Assembly: GCF_015595035.1 (NCBI RefSeq)
Contig: NZ_JADNRN010000003.1
Span: 434,001 to 498,000 of the forward strand
Direction: 5' to 3'
Length of the DNA: 64,000 nt
From: Marinibium conchae
GTDB lineage: Bacteria; Pseudomonadota; Gammaproteobacteria; Enterobacterales; Alteromonadaceae
Shown here in pieces: positions 17,661-26,404 of the stretch. Every line of letters starts with the position of its first letter. Position 1 is the first letter of the stretch. Position numbers and translations under genes: made by a program. A model generated the notes under the pieces. That model ran no database searches, had not been told where the DNA came from, and saw only the letters and a program-made list of their open reading frames with translations.

Positions 17661-19205
17661 ATGAAAAATACAAAAAGTTTGATGCGCAAATCCCACATGA
17701 TGGGTACGAAGATCAGAAACCTGCGCAAGCGCAATAACCTGACAATGGAAGATTTATCGGCGCGATGCATTCGGGTAAATGCCGAAACTGCACCATCTGT
17801 ATCCTATCTTTCCATGATAGAGAGAGGGAAACGGGTACCGAGTTCGGACATGCTTACGGTGATTGCGAGCGTATTTCAAAAGGACGTTGATTGGTTCCTC
17901 GACGATGTACCTGAAGATGAGGCTATCACGCCAATGAAAGGAAGTAGTCGCGGCGGAATTAGCGGCATGGCTTTAGAGCCAAGCTTTTTGTTTTCAAATG
18001 AGATCCTACAAATTGCCATACCGGAAATGTTATCGCAAACCGGCACCAGTGGCAGACAGTTTGCTCACTTACTTATTCGTGCACATCAAGAACACCACCA
18101 AAATCACTTCCCTGATTTAGAGAGGGCAGCCGAAGAGGTCGGTCATAAAAGAATGCCTCTTTCGATTGAAGAGCTCTTGCATATAGCGCAGCAACAAGGT
18201 TTAAACATAAAGTGGTTCTCAAAAACACCACCTAGCCTGTCCAAACAATTGGGGTTAACGCGAGAAAGAATACAGATCGGCAGTGTTACCAATAATATCG
18301 TTACCTCTTTTTTTGATTCTCCTGGGACCATCTACATCAATCAACGTTTGAAGAAGTTTCCGATGCGTTTGAAATACGATTTGGCGGTACACATCGGTCA
18401 TGCGGTATTGCATAACCGCGACGGGCTTAAGTCAGTATTATTAACAGGGACGAATCATAACAATACGCTGAATGCCGACAACAGAGTGGCGGCACAATCA
18501 TCCACGTTAAATGCCCAAGATATTTTACATGCGTGGCGCGATTTTGAGTCTAGTTTCTTCGCAGGTGCATTGCTTTGCCCTAAAGTACCTTATCGACAAT
18601 TACTCGATCGCCATGGCTACGAAATATCTACCCACGAATCGTTGGGGGTGTCTGCGTCGGTTGCAATGCGACGAATGACAGCGGTCTCTTCATATCGTCA
18701 TTGGCATTACTTCGACGCTTATGCGCCAGGTAAGTTAAAAGCCGTCTATCGCGGAAACGGCATACCACTACCATGGGGAAATATGCGGGAAGTAGACGAC
18801 CCTTGCCAGCATTGGGCTGTATTTAGAATGATAAATACGCCAGCTGTGGGCACCAGTGCCCAAATTTCTATTTTAAACGTAGGTGACGAACCCCGTATCT
18901 ATGTATGTGAATCGACGAATGTGAAGGACTTAGCTGATAATAGTCATGTACTGTGCACTGGCATCGACCTAAATCCTGCAATTGAAGCCCAAGGTAAAGA
19001 CGCGCAAACAATTGCCAATGAGCTCAAGGAACTATGTGTTTCCGCAGGTGGTGAGTCGGCTATCCCTAAGGCAATGAAAAGCCAGCTATCGAGTGTCGCC
19101 AAGATCTTAAATATTAACTGGGTAGCGCGTAGCATCGAAACCGAAGCAAGACTGATTTGCTCACGCGGGGGAGAATGCCCCAGAGAGCCAAGCTGTTATT
19201 CGTAG
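17661..19205 (+). CDS. XRE-type regulator with DUF3612 domain
   Basis: The protein has 514 residues. An N-terminal helix-turn-helix of the XRE type (about 14-78: IRNLRKRNNLTMEDLSARC, SYLSMIERGKRVPS) is followed by a large DUF3612 domain related in layout to the short-chain fatty acyl regulators (ScfR/RamB-like). The C-terminus is Cys-containing (CSRGGECPREPSC). Family members I know of from Vibrio and relatives sit beside glyoxylate-shunt genes. Here it diverges from a malate synthase-like remnant. No clear Shine-Dalgarno precedes the ATG, but the start fits the family. Confidence 0.88.
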   Translation: MKNTKSLMRKSHMMGTKIRNLRKRNNLTMEDLSARCIRVNAETAPSVSYLSMIERGKRVPSSDMLTVIASVFQKDVDWFLDDVPEDEAITPMKGSSRGGISGMALEPSFLFSNEILQIAIPEMLSQTGTSGRQFAHLLIRAHQEHHQNHFPDLERAAEEVGHKRMPLSIEELLHIAQQQGLNIKWFSKTPPSLSKQLGLTRERIQIGSVTNNIVTSFFDSPGTIYINQRLKKFPMRLKYDLAVHIGHAVLHNRDGLKSVLLTGTNHNNTLNADNRVAAQSSTLNAQDILHAWRDFESSFFAGALLCPKVPYRQLLDRHGYEISTHESLGVSASVAMRRMTAVSSYRHWHYFDAYAPGKLKAVYRGNGIPLPWGNMREVDDPCQHWAVFRMINTPAVGTSAQISILNVGDEPRIYVCESTNVKDLADNSHVLCTGIDLNPAIEAQGKDAQTIANELKELCVSAGGESAIPKAMKSQLSSVAKILNINWVARSIETEARLICSRGGECPREPSCYS

Positions 19206-19235
19206 CTTAAGCCCCTACGATGCTTGCGAAAGAGC

Positions 19236-20489
19236 TTAAAGGTGCTGCTGACCCGCTCTCTCTAGCTCACTGGTAACTCTCTCAACATCTCGGTGGCGCA
19301 TATAGTCGGTGAAAATTGCTGTTGCAGCGCCAGCCATGGCCGCGTTGGTATCGCGGTCAAAAAACTGAGAGACCCCTTTTGCTCGCTGCAGTAAAGCTTG
19401 ACCTTCAGCAATGAAGTAATCGGAGCTTGGTTTCGCATCCACATTGGGAGATATCATACCTGCACTTTCATTGTAGCTCTGTTGAAAGTCAACTGAAGCC
19501 AGAGACAGTAAATAAGACTCAATCCCAGGCGTTAGTCGCGCATAACTTGGTACCATGAATATATCTAAGGGAGCCTCCTCATATATTTCTAGTTCGGCAT
19601 TGATAATAGGAAAGGGAAAAAAACGAAAATCATCTTTCAGCTTTGCAGGCATAGCACCAGCGAAGAAGTTACCGATTAGCGTCATTCCCGCCATCTTGTG
19701 ATAGGTAAATGGCATTGCTTGCTGCCAATCCCAGTCGTCGAATTTGTCGACAAAATAGTCATTTTCCAATAGTACATTCCAGTGCTCGAATACTTTTCGT
19801 ACTTTGTCACTTTTAAAGCTTTCGTTACCTTGTAATAGCCTTTGATGGAAGTCTAAACCGTTAATTCGCAAATTAAGGTAATCAAACCAAGCAGCAGAAG
19901 TCCATTTATTCTTCGCACCAATGCTAATTGGTTTTACGCCCGCTTTTTTAAGTGCCTCGCACACAGCTAAAAACTCTTCCCAGTTAGTTGGTGCTTGCAA
20001 ACTTAAGTCTTGAAACAAGGAAGCGCGATAATAAAAACCCCATTGGTAATAAGAAATAGGAACACCGTATGGCTTATCATCCAATTTTATTGCCCCCAGA
20101 GAGCTCTGGCTAAACACCTGGGTAAGATCATGCTTAGCCCAGAAATCACTTAAATCGGTAATTTGGTTTTTTTCCACAAATTGAAATAAACGTCGCCCAC
20201 CCTGCCATGACAACACCTTAGGCCCGTCTTTCCTAGCCAACCAGCTTGGAAGCGCCTTTTTAAACTCGGCATCTGAATAGAATTTTAATTCAAGGGTAAT
20301 GCCGGGATTCATCTTTTCAAAGTCTTGCGCATGTTTGAGGTAGCTTGACTTTTGAGGCCCAGCAGTCATTAATATGCCCACTTCGATGTTCTCTGCTTGC
20401 GCAAAACTTGCACAAAAAAAGCTCATGAATATCGATAGCAGTACGATAAAATACTGAAGAAAATGTGGTTTTTTTGGATAACAAGCCAT
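19236..20489 (-). CDS. Periplasmic sugar-type solute-binding protein (family 1)
   Basis: The protein has 417 residues, with a signal peptide ending near ASFAQA (about residue 32). The mature part resembles family-1 ABC binding proteins such as MalE/UgpB types: an early MNPGITLELKFY segment, YGVPISYYQWGFYYR, and WEEFLAVCEALKKAG. No permease or ATPase genes are adjacent. Its divergent neighbour is a chemoreceptor, which suggests ligand sensing instead of, or in addition to, transport. The ligand is unknown. Confidence 0.85.
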   Translation of the reverse strand: MACYPKKPHFLQYFIVLLSIFMSFFCASFAQAENIEVGILMTAGPQKSSYLKHAQDFEKMNPGITLELKFYSDAEFKKALPSWLARKDGPKVLSWQGGRRLFQFVEKNQITDLSDFWAKHDLTQVFSQSSLGAIKLDDKPYGVPISYYQWGFYYRASLFQDLSLQAPTNWEEFLAVCEALKKAGVKPISIGAKNKWTSAAWFDYLNLRINGLDFHQRLLQGNESFKSDKVRKVFEHWNVLLENDYFVDKFDDWDWQQAMPFTYHKMAGMTLIGNFFAGAMPAKLKDDFRFFPFPIINAELEIYEEAPLDIFMVPSYARLTPGIESYLLSLASVDFQQSYNESAGMISPNVDAKPSSDYFIAEGQALLQRAKGVSQFFDRDTNAAMAGAATAIFTDYMRHRDVERVTSELERAGQQHL

Positions 20490-20536
20490 TTTTCGCCTTT
20501 TTGGTTAGCCGTAGATATGAAAACGTAGTTACTCAA

Positions 20537-20564
20537 ACGTCCCTTCCAAAACGTCCCTTCCAAA
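20537..20564. repeat. Perfect 14-bp direct repeat in a divergent promoter region
   Basis: ACGTCCCTTCCAAA occurs twice in tandem (20537-20550 and 20551-20564) between the binding-protein gene and the chemoreceptor gene. It may be a local duplication or paired regulator sites. Confidence 0.8.
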
Positions 20565-20654
20565 AAGAGTATCGACACAAAAACGGATTTATTGACTTAA
20601 TTTATTCGTCGTTGATTTACTCAGCGATGAAAATACTAAAGAGTTAGTTGCCCT

Positions 20655-22178
20655 ATGAACCTCAGACGAAAACTCAGTATCACTACCTTCGTGGTGGTAA
20701 CGGCGACCTTGGTTATATTTCAAATTGGCTCCACCATCCTAGAGCAACGAACACTCAAGAGTGAGTTAGATGAAGCCTCGCAGAGCACTTCGTCCAGACT
20801 GCAAATCACCCTAGCGAATGCACTGTGGAATTACAATATTGCAGCGGCAGAAAAAATCGCCGAAGCTGAGCTTGGCACTAACGATTTATTCGAGGTTCAA
20901 GCCTTTAACAATGACGACGAGTTGCTATTTAAGCTGAGTTGGAACGAAGAAGGTAAGGTGATTCGGGATCAAAGCTACAGCGGCGAAGTATTTAAGATAC
21001 TCAGCACAGATATTAATTTTCAAGACCTCAGCGACAGCTATCCAACAGGCAAAATTAAGCTCACTTTCAGTCAACGCTCCATTAATGAAGCAATGCTCAG
21101 TGCAATATTGAACAGCATTATTCAAATCATTATTCTTGATGCTGTCATCATGTTGTTCGTCAATCTCTTCATCATAAGGATGGTAATAAGCCCACTTGAA
21201 CTTATTACTGCAAGGGTGAAAGATATCGCAGAGGGTGATGGTGATTTAACCCAACGGGTCAGCTTTGAGAATAATGATGAGCTTGGGGTACTTGCAAACA
21301 ATATCAACTTATTTATATCCAATGTACAGACCATCATTAGTGAAGTAATGGCGGTGTCACAGGCCCTAGATAAAAGTGCTCAGAATAGCCAAGAGAACGT
21401 CAATCAGCTCAATAGCCAAGTAATGGACTTAGACAATCAAGTGAAGTCAATTTTGCGAGCGCTAACCGACCTTGACGATGTTGCTATAGATGTTGCAGAA
21501 AAGGCCGCTACGTCGTCTTCAATCACTCACGAAACGAGCAATTTGGCAACGCAGGGCGTTGAGAAGGTAAACAAAGCCACCAGCAATATAAGAATCTTAG
21601 CCGACAACATGCGTGACTCAACTTGCAAAACCGAAATGCTAGAAAAGCACTCACAATCAATCGATACTGTGATTCAAGTTATACGCAGCATAGCCGAGCA
21701 AACTAACCTGTTGGCATTAAATGCAGCAATTGAAGCAGCCAGGGCGGGAGAGCAAGGTCGAGGCTTTGCGGTTGTGGCAGACGAAGTAAGAACCCTAGCG
21801 CAAAGAACCCAAGTGTCTACGGGGCAAATTGAAGAAATTATTGAGAAGCTGCAACATCAGTCTTCTGACACCTTAAATGTGATGCAAAACGGCCAACAAT
21901 TGGCGATTGAAAATGTAGAATCTGTGCATCAGGCCGAACAAACCTTTGAAGAAATTAAACTGTCAATATTAACCAATCTTGAGAGCGCAAGAAGTATCGC
22001 CAAAGACACAGACCAACAAAAGCAAACGCTAGGTCAAATTAAAAATAGTATCACTCTTATCAAAGAAACAAATGAGCGAACCTTATCCGTCGCCGACAAG
22101 AACGCCACTATTAATGACGAAATAGTGAATATGAGCCACACAGTGGCCAATCTGATCGAGAAGTTTAAGGTAAGCTAA
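20655..22178 (+). CDS. Methyl-accepting chemotaxis protein
   Basis: The protein has 507 residues. One N-terminal membrane helix (about 8-28), a short periplasmic sensor region of about 120 residues, a second helix (about 150-172), a HAMP domain (about 173-228), and the long cytoplasmic coiled-coil signalling domain. The hairpin tip contains [20 protein letters not shown], the CheA/CheW-contact motif. The small sensor domain could bind ligand directly or contact the divergent periplasmic binding protein. It ends 4 bases before a convergent gene. Confidence 0.95.
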   Translation: MNLRRKLSITTFVVVTATLVIFQIGSTILEQRTLKSELDEASQSTSSRLQITLANALWNYNIAAAEKIAEAELGTNDLFEVQAFNNDDELLFKLSWNEEGKVIRDQSYSGEVFKILSTDINFQDLSDSYPTGKIKLTFSQRSINEAMLSAILNSIIQIIILDAVIMLFVNLFIIRMVISPLELITARVKDIAEGDGDLTQRVSFENNDELGVLANNINLFISNVQTIISEVMAVSQALDKSAQNSQENVNQLNSQVMDLDNQVKSILRALTDLDDVAIDVAEKAATSSSITHETSNLATQGVEKVNKATSNIRILADNMRDSTCKTEMLEKHSQSIDTVIQVIRSIAEQTNLLALNAAIEAARAGEQGRGFAVVADEVRTLAQRTQVSTGQIEEIIEKLQHQSSDTLNVMQNGQQLAIENVESVHQAEQTFEEIKLSILTNLESARSIAKDTDQQKQTLGQIKNSITLIKETNERTLSVADKNATINDEIVNMSHTVANLIEKFKVS

Positions 22179-22182
22179 TATG

Positions 22183-24417
22183 TCAAATGGTGTTGGAGCA
22201 AATCCGCTTAAAATCATCTTCGCTAAGCGGCTTTGATAAGAAGTAACCTTGGTATTTGTCGACGCCGATGTTTTTCAAAATATCAAAATGCTCCTTCGTT
22301 TCGATGCCTTCAGCAGTAACGACTAAATTCAAACTATGCGCCATTGATAGAATACCCGTGCACAAATTTAGCGAATCGATATCGTCAACAATCCCGTCAA
22401 CAAAGCTTCTATCTATTTTTAATATATCGAAATCAACTTTTTGTAGATAATTCAAACTTGAGTAAGCAATGCCGAAATCATCTACGGCGCAACGTACACC
22501 CAATTCAGTAAATAAAGCTAAGTTCTGATTAACCAAATCGAGATCTTCGGCAATCACGCGCTCGGTAAGCTCTAATATGAGCCTTCGACCATCAACCTTA
22601 TGGCGTAATATCGCCTCTTTCACTTGTGCTGCCAGTTTGACTCCTACAATTTGTTTATAGGAAATATTCACCGACATGGTCAAGTCATTGTGACCTGCCT
22701 CTTCCCAGGTTTTCAACACTTCACAGGCTTTATCAAGCACCCACAAACCCAGTTCCATGATTTGACCATTATCTTCACTGATGGGAATAAACTCGTCGGG
22801 CCCAACCTTACCTAACTCGGGGTGATGCCAGCGCACCAGAGCTTCCGCCCCTAACAAATTCATGTCGGCATCATAGATAGGCTGAAATACTAGGCTTATC
22901 TCATTTTTCTCAAGTGCGTAATTAAGTGCAGTACTAATTTGTAGCTTTCTTTGTAGATCAGCATCATGCTCTAAGCTATAGAAGGTAAAGTTGCCCTTAT
23001 CATTTTCTTTAGCTCTATACATTGCCGCATCGGCTTTACGGATAAGGTCATTGGCTTGCTTGCCGTCCTCTGGGTATTGCGCAATGCCAGCGCTTGAGCC
23101 GATGTAACTCTCGACCTGCTCGTGATAAATAGGCAATTTCAAAATATTTTGAATGCGTTTAACTAAGCGAATGATGTCCTCTTTAGCCGTGTTCAGCTCT
23201 GTAAGAAGAATGAACTCATCGCCGCCAAAGCGACCAATAAAATCACCTTCTCTAATATTCGACTGCAGCCGGTTAGCCACTTCAAGCAAAACCGCATCGC
23301 CCGCTTCATGGCCACGCATATCGTTCACGTCTTTGAATTTATCGAGGTCGATAAACACAACCGCGAAAGTCGTATCAGGATTTTCGGCAATCAGTTTGCT
23401 TAACTGGTCTTGAATCATCAAGCGGTTAGGAATTTTTGTAAGGTGGTCAAAATGAGCTAGGTGTGACAGTTCAGACTCAAAGAGCTTACGCTCTGAAATA
23501 TCTTGCATAGTGAACAGTGTATGTTCTTTTTCGTTCTCGTCGACTACTTTTACCGAGGAATGCTCAAGCCAAATAGGCTTACCATGATGCGTGAGCACTT
23601 CGACCTCTTGGGTATTGCCCCGTGCGTAGACGTAAGAGAAAACGTTGTCTGCACCTACGCAGATATCATCAATACTGGTTTGTACTAGCTTTTCACGCTC
23701 AAAACCAAAGGTATCATGTGCTGTAGTATTGGCACGTTCAATAATGCCATTTTCATCCACCAACAATACTGACTGCGCTTTTGAGTTAAATACGCCAGAA
23801 AATAGATCCCCCTCAAAACTAGCAAGCCTTAACGCCTTTTGCACATGCTGCATTTTTTCACTCAGCGTGAAATGATAGGTTAGCATGATCAAGCTAAAAA
23901 TAGTGATGCACATTAGCCGAGTAGCTAAGGTATATTCCATGTCTCCTTCGTAAGGTAGTGTTGCCATATTTTCTGGCCACAGGTAAAAGAAAACCGTACC
24001 CAACATGCAGACAAACCAGAAGAATATTTGCCCACGCCAGCCCATCGTACCGCCTGCGAGTACAGGAAAAATAAAGATCCACGCGTAGTGGACGGTATCA
24101 ATTCCACCAGCATAGGTTACGTTCACCATGTGAATGGCAAACATGCAAAATAGCAGCACCCCAGCAGCTTGTGGTTGATTCTTTGTCTTATGATAAACGA
24201 ACACATTCACCACGATGATGAAAACACCAATAGCTTGAACGATGTTGACCATGGGCGACATAAAGGCATAGAGATCTTTGAATGTAAGACCTAAAACGAT
24301 GATGTAGATAAAGCTTGTAAAATTAACGATCGACAGCGCGCCCGATGAACGAGCATTAATAAAAAAACTTTCGATTGGAGACATTCTGTTATCGATAAGT
24401 TTGGATTCTGTCGGCAT
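22183..24417 (-). CDS. Membrane GGDEF-EAL protein with PAS domain
   Basis: The protein has 744 residues. About six membrane helices (30-185) form an integral sensor, followed by a PAS domain (about 205-310), GGDEF (site GGDEF at 398-402) and EAL (EAL at 525-527). The product-inhibition motif RxxD (REGD, 389-392) is intact, so the diguanylate cyclase site looks competent. The EAL signature is also intact, so the protein may both make and degrade c-di-GMP. It is convergent with the chemoreceptor gene. Confidence 0.95.
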   Translation of the reverse strand: MPTESKLIDNRMSPIESFFINARSSGALSIVNFTSFIYIIVLGLTFKDLYAFMSPMVNIVQAIGVFIIVVNVFVYHKTKNQPQAAGVLLFCMFAIHMVNVTYAGGIDTVHYAWIFIFPVLAGGTMGWRGQIFFWFVCMLGTVFFYLWPENMATLPYEGDMEYTLATRLMCITIFSLIMLTYHFTLSEKMQHVQKALRLASFEGDLFSGVFNSKAQSVLLVDENGIIERANTTAHDTFGFEREKLVQTSIDDICVGADNVFSYVYARGNTQEVEVLTHHGKPIWLEHSSVKVVDENEKEHTLFTMQDISERKLFESELSHLAHFDHLTKIPNRLMIQDQLSKLIAENPDTTFAVVFIDLDKFKDVNDMRGHEAGDAVLLEVANRLQSNIREGDFIGRFGGDEFILLTELNTAKEDIIRLVKRIQNILKLPIYHEQVESYIGSSAGIAQYPEDGKQANDLIRKADAAMYRAKENDKGNFTFYSLEHDADLQRKLQISTALNYALEKNEISLVFQPIYDADMNLLGAEALVRWHHPELGKVGPDEFIPISEDNGQIMELGLWVLDKACEVLKTWEEAGHNDLTMSVNISYKQIVGVKLAAQVKEAILRHKVDGRRLILELTERVIAEDLDLVNQNLALFTELGVRCAVDDFGIAYSSLNYLQKVDFDILKIDRSFVDGIVDDIDSLNLCTGILSMAHSLNLVVTAEGIETKEHFDILKNIGVDKYQGYFLSKPLSEDDFKRICSNTI

Positions 24418-24728
24418 TTACAAGCTGCTTACTCTGTTTAGTTTCGGAAATGTCACTACTACAAGTTGTATATCATCGAGCTAAGTTTAGCAATGGCTGA
24501 TTCATTATCACATTACACCAAGAGATACCTACCTGAGTAAGATAATAAAGAAGCATTGAGGCCGGCACGCGACATTAGTGATAAAAAAATATTAGTTATT
24601 TTTCAATTAGTAAGAAAGTTTTTGTTGTTTGATCTTTGATTATCACCATAACTTTGTATGTGTTTTAATACGCAAGCCCTAGAACTTTGATTTAAGATTG
24701 CGGTCTGGTTTCGTCAATAAAGAGAGCA
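24418..24728. other. Intergenic region between divergent genes
   Basis: About 310 AT-rich bases separate the GGDEF-EAL gene and the porin gene. A GAGAG ribosome-binding site precedes the ATG at 24729. I see no hairpin with a T tract and no further gene. It presumably holds two divergent promoters. Confidence 0.5.
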
Positions 24729-25934
24729 ATGGGTATTCTTCTTAAATCTGCACTTGTTTCAAGTTTGCTCTTTGCCCAACATTCATTTGCACGCGCCAGC
24801 GATGAGTTAAGTGAACGCTTCGAATTCAACGGTTTTGCAAGAGTAGTGGCGGGTTACTTAGATGAAAGCTCTGCTACCTTTCAAGACTATGGCAATGACA
24901 TTGACTTATCGCAGCAATCTCTTATTGCCCTGCAAGGCGAATTCCGCATATCCGATGCTCTTAGTATATCTTCGCAACTACTTGCGCACAGCAGTGCTGA
25001 GCGTGATTCAGGTGTGGAATGGCTATACTTAACATATCAGCCAAATAATAACTGGCGGTTTAAATTAGGTAAATTGCGAACGCCTTTCTTCAGATACAGT
25101 GACACTATCGACGTCGGTTTCGCTTACCCGTGGATTTCGCCTCCCCAGCAAGTGTATAGCGGCTTTCTGTTTAGTAACTACGAGGGTGTTACAGGTTCGT
25201 ACTTGTTTTCGTATGGTGGTGTTAACTTTGACCTAGAGGCCTACTATGGCAGGTATGACGGCGAAATTACTCGTGAAGACGAGCGGGTCGACCTCGAAGC
25301 CGACGAAATTAAAGGCCTCATTTTTTCCGCTAGCAAAGGCAACTTAACCGCCCGAATTTCTGCAACTCAGTCATCAGATTTTTTTGCAGACGTGCCAGCG
25401 TTCACTCAATTTTCGGAAATACTAGAGCGCGCCGGATTCACAGAAAATGCAGAATCCCTGCGCTTTAATGGCAAAGTCACCGGTTATCAGGCAAATATTA
25501 ATTACGACACCTTAGACTATTTTTTAGCCGCGGAATGGACACGTATTCGCTCAGACCTTCTTGTAGTACCTCAGGTCGACGCCTACTATTTTACCGCAGG
25601 CTATAACTTCTACCCATTTCAGATTCATGCAAGCTACTCAACATCCGACACCAACAATATCGTTCCGGTGAACCAAATCCCGCCAGGTGTATCTCCTCAG
25701 CTTGACCAAATTTCATTTGTTTACGAACAAATTACAGGTAACTTACCGGAATACGACTTGGACTCTGTGACCTTGGGCGCAAGGTGGGATTTCTTGCACA
25801 ATATGTCGGCGAAGGCAGAAATAACCGTGCTTGATGGCGAACCCGGTCAACGCTCGTTCTACTCAGAAATTGCCGATCCTAGCTTCGACAGAAAGGCCAC
25901 ACTTTACCAAGTGGCAATCGAGTGGGTGTTCTGA
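24729..25934 (+). CDS. Outer-membrane porin-like beta-barrel (module A)
   Basis: The protein has 401 residues, with a signal peptide ending near FARA (about residue 23). It has alternating beta-strand segments with aromatic girdles (FEFNGFARVVAGYLDES, WRFKLGKLRTPFFRYSD) and a C-terminal Phe (VEWVF), typical of outer-membrane barrels. It resembles orphan porins of Alteromonadales and is distantly like the other barrel at 34112-35389. Its stop overlaps the start of the mini-PstS gene, so they are coupled. The solute is unknown. Confidence 0.8.
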   Translation: MGILLKSALVSSLLFAQHSFARASDELSERFEFNGFARVVAGYLDESSATFQDYGNDIDLSQQSLIALQGEFRISDALSISSQLLAHSSAERDSGVEWLYLTYQPNNNWRFKLGKLRTPFFRYSDTIDVGFAYPWISPPQQVYSGFLFSNYEGVTGSYLFSYGGVNFDLEAYYGRYDGEITREDERVDLEADEIKGLIFSASKGNLTARISATQSSDFFADVPAFTQFSEILERAGFTENAESLRFNGKVTGYQANINYDTLDYFLAAEWTRIRSDLLVVPQVDAYYFTAGYNFYPFQIHASYSTSDTNNIVPVNQIPPGVSPQLDQISFVYEQITGNLPEYDLDSVTLGARWDFLHNMSAKAEITVLDGEPGQRSFYSEIADPSFDRKATLYQVAIEWVF

Positions 25935-26359
25935 TGAACTACCTGACGAAGTTAGCCCTTATCACTCAACTTGCTTTTGTTGGCAGCATTGCTAACGCAA
26001 ACGCCGTAGATTTAGTTGTTGTCGCCAATATTGACAAAAGCGAGTTTGCCGTCAGCAAACGCGAATTACGTGACCTTTTCATGGGCAATAGTTCTGAATT
26101 AGCGCTTACACCAATAGCATTGGATACAAGTTCAGAGGTAAGGAGCGTGTTTAATACCAAAGTGATTGGTTTAACCGAATCGAGAATACAGTCATATTGG
26201 GCACAAATGCGTTTTAGTGGCCGCAAAAAGCCACCAAAAGAGCTCAAATCCATCGATGCTGTTTTGGACAAGTTAGTTAACACCGAGAATAGTGTTGCCT
26301 ATTTACCCGCCGATACAAAGCTGCCCGACGGTTTAGTTGTTGTTTATCGAAGTCAGTAG
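25934..26359 (+). CDS. Miniature PstS-like periplasmic protein (module A)
   Basis: The protein has 141 residues from the ATG at 25934, which overlaps the porin TGA (ATGA coupling). The signal peptide ends near IANANA. The core YWAQMRFSGRKKPP and the closing VAYLP segment match small PBP-like 'phosphate ABC transporter substrate-binding' proteins, which are about half the length of true PstS. No pst transporter is present. The second copy at 35370-35882 shares the same signature. Likely role: a ligand-binding accessory in signalling, which is inference. Confidence 0.8.
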   Translation: MNYLTKLALITQLAFVGSIANANAVDLVVVANIDKSEFAVSKRELRDLFMGNSSELALTPIALDTSSEVRSVFNTKVIGLTESRIQSYWAQMRFSGRKKPPKELKSIDAVLDKLVNTENSVAYLPADTKLPDGLVVVYRSQ

Positions 26360-26404
26360 TTACTTTCTACTGGCCTTTTCGTAGCATGTTAGCCGTAACA
26401 AGTA

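Noticed and set aside
17476-17673. Longer version of the malate synthase-like protein, starting at 17673
   Set aside because: The extra 66 residues are unlike malate synthase and would overlap the divergent regulator and its palindrome. The ATG at 17475 has a ribosome-binding site.
24418-24728. Riboswitch or small RNA upstream of the module A porin
   Set aside because: AT-rich with no clear conserved structure or terminator-like hairpin. Nothing beyond promoters can be supported.
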